Source: an uncultured Lachnospiraceae bacterium (lineage in GTDB: Bacteria > Bacillota > Clostridia > Lachnospirales > Lachnospiraceae). From it: DNA of 64,000 nt. This document shows, piece by piece, positions 62,499 to 64,000 of this stretch. How positions within the stretch are numbered: the stretch's first letter is position 1; each line of letters begins with the position of its first letter. The stretch covers positions 1 to 64,000 of the forward strand of contig CAJTPS010000006.1 in assembly GCA_910578555.1 (NCBI GenBank), given 5' to 3'. Below the pieces are notes generated by a model that had not been told where the DNA came from, made no database searches, and saw only the letters and a program-made list of their open reading frames with translations. The translations under genes and the position numbers were made by a program.

Positions 62499-63881
62499 AT
62501 GCTGATAAGATTTAATGTCAGAAATTTTTTGTCTTTTGATACAAGAGATGATGGCAATACAGAAGAGTTTTCTATGATTGCGGGTAAGGTTAGAAGTAAG
62601 AAGGAACATATATATGATGACGGAAAAGTAAAACTTCTTAAATTTGCGGCTGTGTATGGCGCTAATGCATCGGGGAAATCTAACCTTGTAAAAGCCATGC
62701 AGTTTATGAGGCATACTGTTATTGCAGGGCTGCCGGGTGGACATACGGAGAAATATTGTAAAATAAATCCTGAAAATAAAGATAGGGTTAGTTATTTTGA
62801 AGTAGAAATTATGCTGAATGAAAAATATTATGCATATGGCTTTGAGGTTGTACTTAGTCAGAGCAGATTTGTTTCTGAATGGCTGATAGAGCTGCGTGTG
62901 GATAATTCTGAGAAAGTAATTTTTGAAAGGGATATTGAGAAAGGGAAGTATACATTAGGGGCGGATTTAAAACAAAAAGGTCTGGCCGAGAAAATGAAAA
63001 TATATGCTAATGACGTTTGTGATGATGGTACAGTTCTTTTTTTATCAGTCATGAACCAGAATAAGAAAAATTTGTACCAAAAAGGTATCGGTGCAATCAT
63101 ATTGCGCGATGTATTTCGCTGGATTAGAAATGCCCTGGATGTTAATTTCCCCGACCAGCCGATTTCTGACTATTCTTATCTTTCAGAGGCGGGGAATGTG
63201 GAGGAAATATGCAGGATTATTTCGGCTTTCGGTACAGGAATCACTAATTTCGAGATGGTAGATGTGGCAGTTGAGAAAGTGATGGGGAGGCTTCCGGCAG
63301 AGAATCGTCAGTATATATCCACGTATATTGAAAAGCGAAGGGCCAAAATCAGAAGTGGTAATAATAAGGGGAAGATGGCTGTTGTAATGCGAAGCAATGA
63401 TGATTTTTTCATTATTTCTTTTGCGGATAACGATGCGGTTCGGTGTCAGACGATAGAGTTCTCGCACGGGGAAAGGGATGTGTTGTTCAGCCTTTCGGAA
63501 GAATCTGATGGAACCGTGAGAGTGCTGGACTTATTGGAAATTCTCCTTGCGGGAGAGGGCAAAACATACGTGATAGATGAACTGGACAGATGTCTGCATC
63601 CGAGCCTGACATATAAATTTGTGGAAACATTTTTACAGCTCGCTGCGCGAAAGAATATACAGTTGATTGTTACCACTCACGAATCGCGTTTAATGGATTT
63701 TGATTTGCTCAGGAGGGATGAGATCTGGTTTATCAACAAGAAAAACAGCGGTGAGTCAGATATTTATTCGTTGGAGGAATATAATGCACGGTTTGATCAG
63801 AAAATCGATAAGGCATACTTAGAAGGCCGGTATGGCGGCGTGCCGATTTTCAGTACTGTTTTTCCGATTAAGGAGGGATAG
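62499..63881 (+). CDS. AbiLi/RloA-like AAA ATPase
   Basis: AAAGGAGG lies seven bases before the ATG. The 460-residue ATPase opens MLIRFNVRNFLSFD and has Walker A GANASGKSN at residues 54-62. Walker B is KTYVIDELDRCLHP (Asp360, Glu361), and the switch His is in IVTTHESRLMD. This matches the AAA_15/AAA_21 ATPases paired with RloB-like proteins in AbiL-type abortive infection and restriction-linked loci. The next gene, seven bases beyond the Shine-Dalgarno sequence, encodes that partner. The pair starts from its own promoter directly after the glycan exporter. Confidence 0.85.
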   Translation: MLIRFNVRNFLSFDTRDDGNTEEFSMIAGKVRSKKEHIYDDGKVKLLKFAAVYGANASGKSNLVKAMQFMRHTVIAGLPGGHTEKYCKINPENKDRVSYFEVEIMLNEKYYAYGFEVVLSQSRFVSEWLIELRVDNSEKVIFERDIEKGKYTLGADLKQKGLAEKMKIYANDVCDDGTVLFLSVMNQNKKNLYQKGIGAIILRDVFRWIRNALDVNFPDQPISDYSYLSEAGNVEEICRIISAFGTGITNFEMVDVAVEKVMGRLPAENRQYISTYIEKRRAKIRSGNNKGKMAVVMRSNDDFFIISFADNDAVRCQTIEFSHGERDVLFSLSEESDGTVRVLDLLEILLAGEGKTYVIDELDRCLHPSLTYKFVETFLQLAARKNIQLIVTTHESRLMDFDLLRRDEIWFINKKNSGESDIYSLEEYNARFDQKIDKAYLEGRYGGVPIFSTVFPIKEG

Positions 63882-63884
63882 TAT

Positions 63885-64000
63885 ATGAGGGAAAGAAAAA
63901 GTTTCGCACAGCGTGCCAGGGTTTTGAAGTCTGATGAAGCACGCAAGAAATATTTTTTAGTATATGAAGGGGAGAAAACAGAGCTTCTGTACTTTGAAGC
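63885..64000 (+). CDS. RloB-like protein (start only; continues past window)
   Basis: The ATG at 63885 follows AGGAGGG with seven-base spacing. The visible 38 residues start MRERKSFAQRARVLKSDEAR and continue KKYFLVYEGEKTELLYFEA. The phrase VYEGEKTE..YF is the hallmark N-terminus of RloB/AbiLii proteins, whose fold resembles Toprim nucleases. The rest lies outside the window. It is the obligate partner of the ATPase encoded just before, from which it is separated by three bases. Confidence 0.78.
   Translation, partial: MRERKSFAQRARVLKSDEARKKYFLVYEGEKTELLYFE

Noticed and set aside
1..64000. Prophage
   Set aside because: No capsid, terminase, portal, tail or integrase genes were seen in any part of the window.

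Overview
The window reads as a chromosomal segment of an anaerobic Firmicute, most probably a Lachnospiraceae-type clostridium. The evidence is a butyryl-CoA dehydrogenase-etfB-etfA cluster, AGGAGG-type ribosome binding sites, BspA-like and Big_2 surface proteins, a MocR regulator, DUF6062 and DUF2225 proteins, and moderately GC-balanced housekeeping DNA broken by clearly AT-rich accessory islands. No tRNA, rRNA or CRISPR array was recognised.

Layout. 1-2.5 kb: end of bcd plus etfBA, the electron-transfer part of butyrate formation. 2.6-7.9 kb: an exporter operon (ABC ATPase, membrane protein with a repeated cytoplasmic tail, small acidic protein, two ABC-2 permeases). 8.1-9.2 kb: mtnA. 9.2-11.6 kb: AT-rich minus-strand genes for a secreted protein and two membrane proteins. 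11.6-16.3 kb: sensor kinase and OmpR-type regulator flanking an oppositely oriented surface protein. 16.6-22.6 kb: a 22-codon peptide ORF overlapping an AgrC-like GHKL kinase, three 21-bp direct repeats, then a giant leucine-rich-repeat surface protein. 22.6-22.9 kb: an internally deleted IS200-type element. 23-34 kb: class II aldolase, DHH phosphoesterase, TIR-transmembrane-propeller protein, glnS, DUF2225 protein, MocR and TetR regulators. 34.2-38.8 kb: acidic membrane protein, ATPase/nuclease-like pair, DUF6062 protein, HAD phosphatase.

38.8-62.3 kb is a cell-surface glycan locus: five glycosyltransferases or related membrane enzymes, a Big_2 surface protein, a DUF6056 membrane protein and a Wzm/Wzt-type ABC exporter. 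It is interrupted by accessory cassettes with their own promoters. One combines a DisA_N-like (diadenylate cyclase fold) protein, a 56-residue protein and a 907-residue HExxH protein (47.6-52.2 kb). Another combines an AAA ATPase, a small ExK-motif protein and a NACHT NTPase (54.7-59.3 kb). Just downstream an AbiL/RloAB-like pair begins (62.4 kb to the window end).

The strongest candidate for an undescribed system is the cyclase-like/small protein/metallopeptidase cassette. Next come the two ATPase plus ExK pairs, which share an architecture although they lie 20 kb apart. The window also holds a family of paired-hairpin repeats at three loci and a 27-nt motif at two loci. All assignments rest on reading motifs by eye; no database search was possible.
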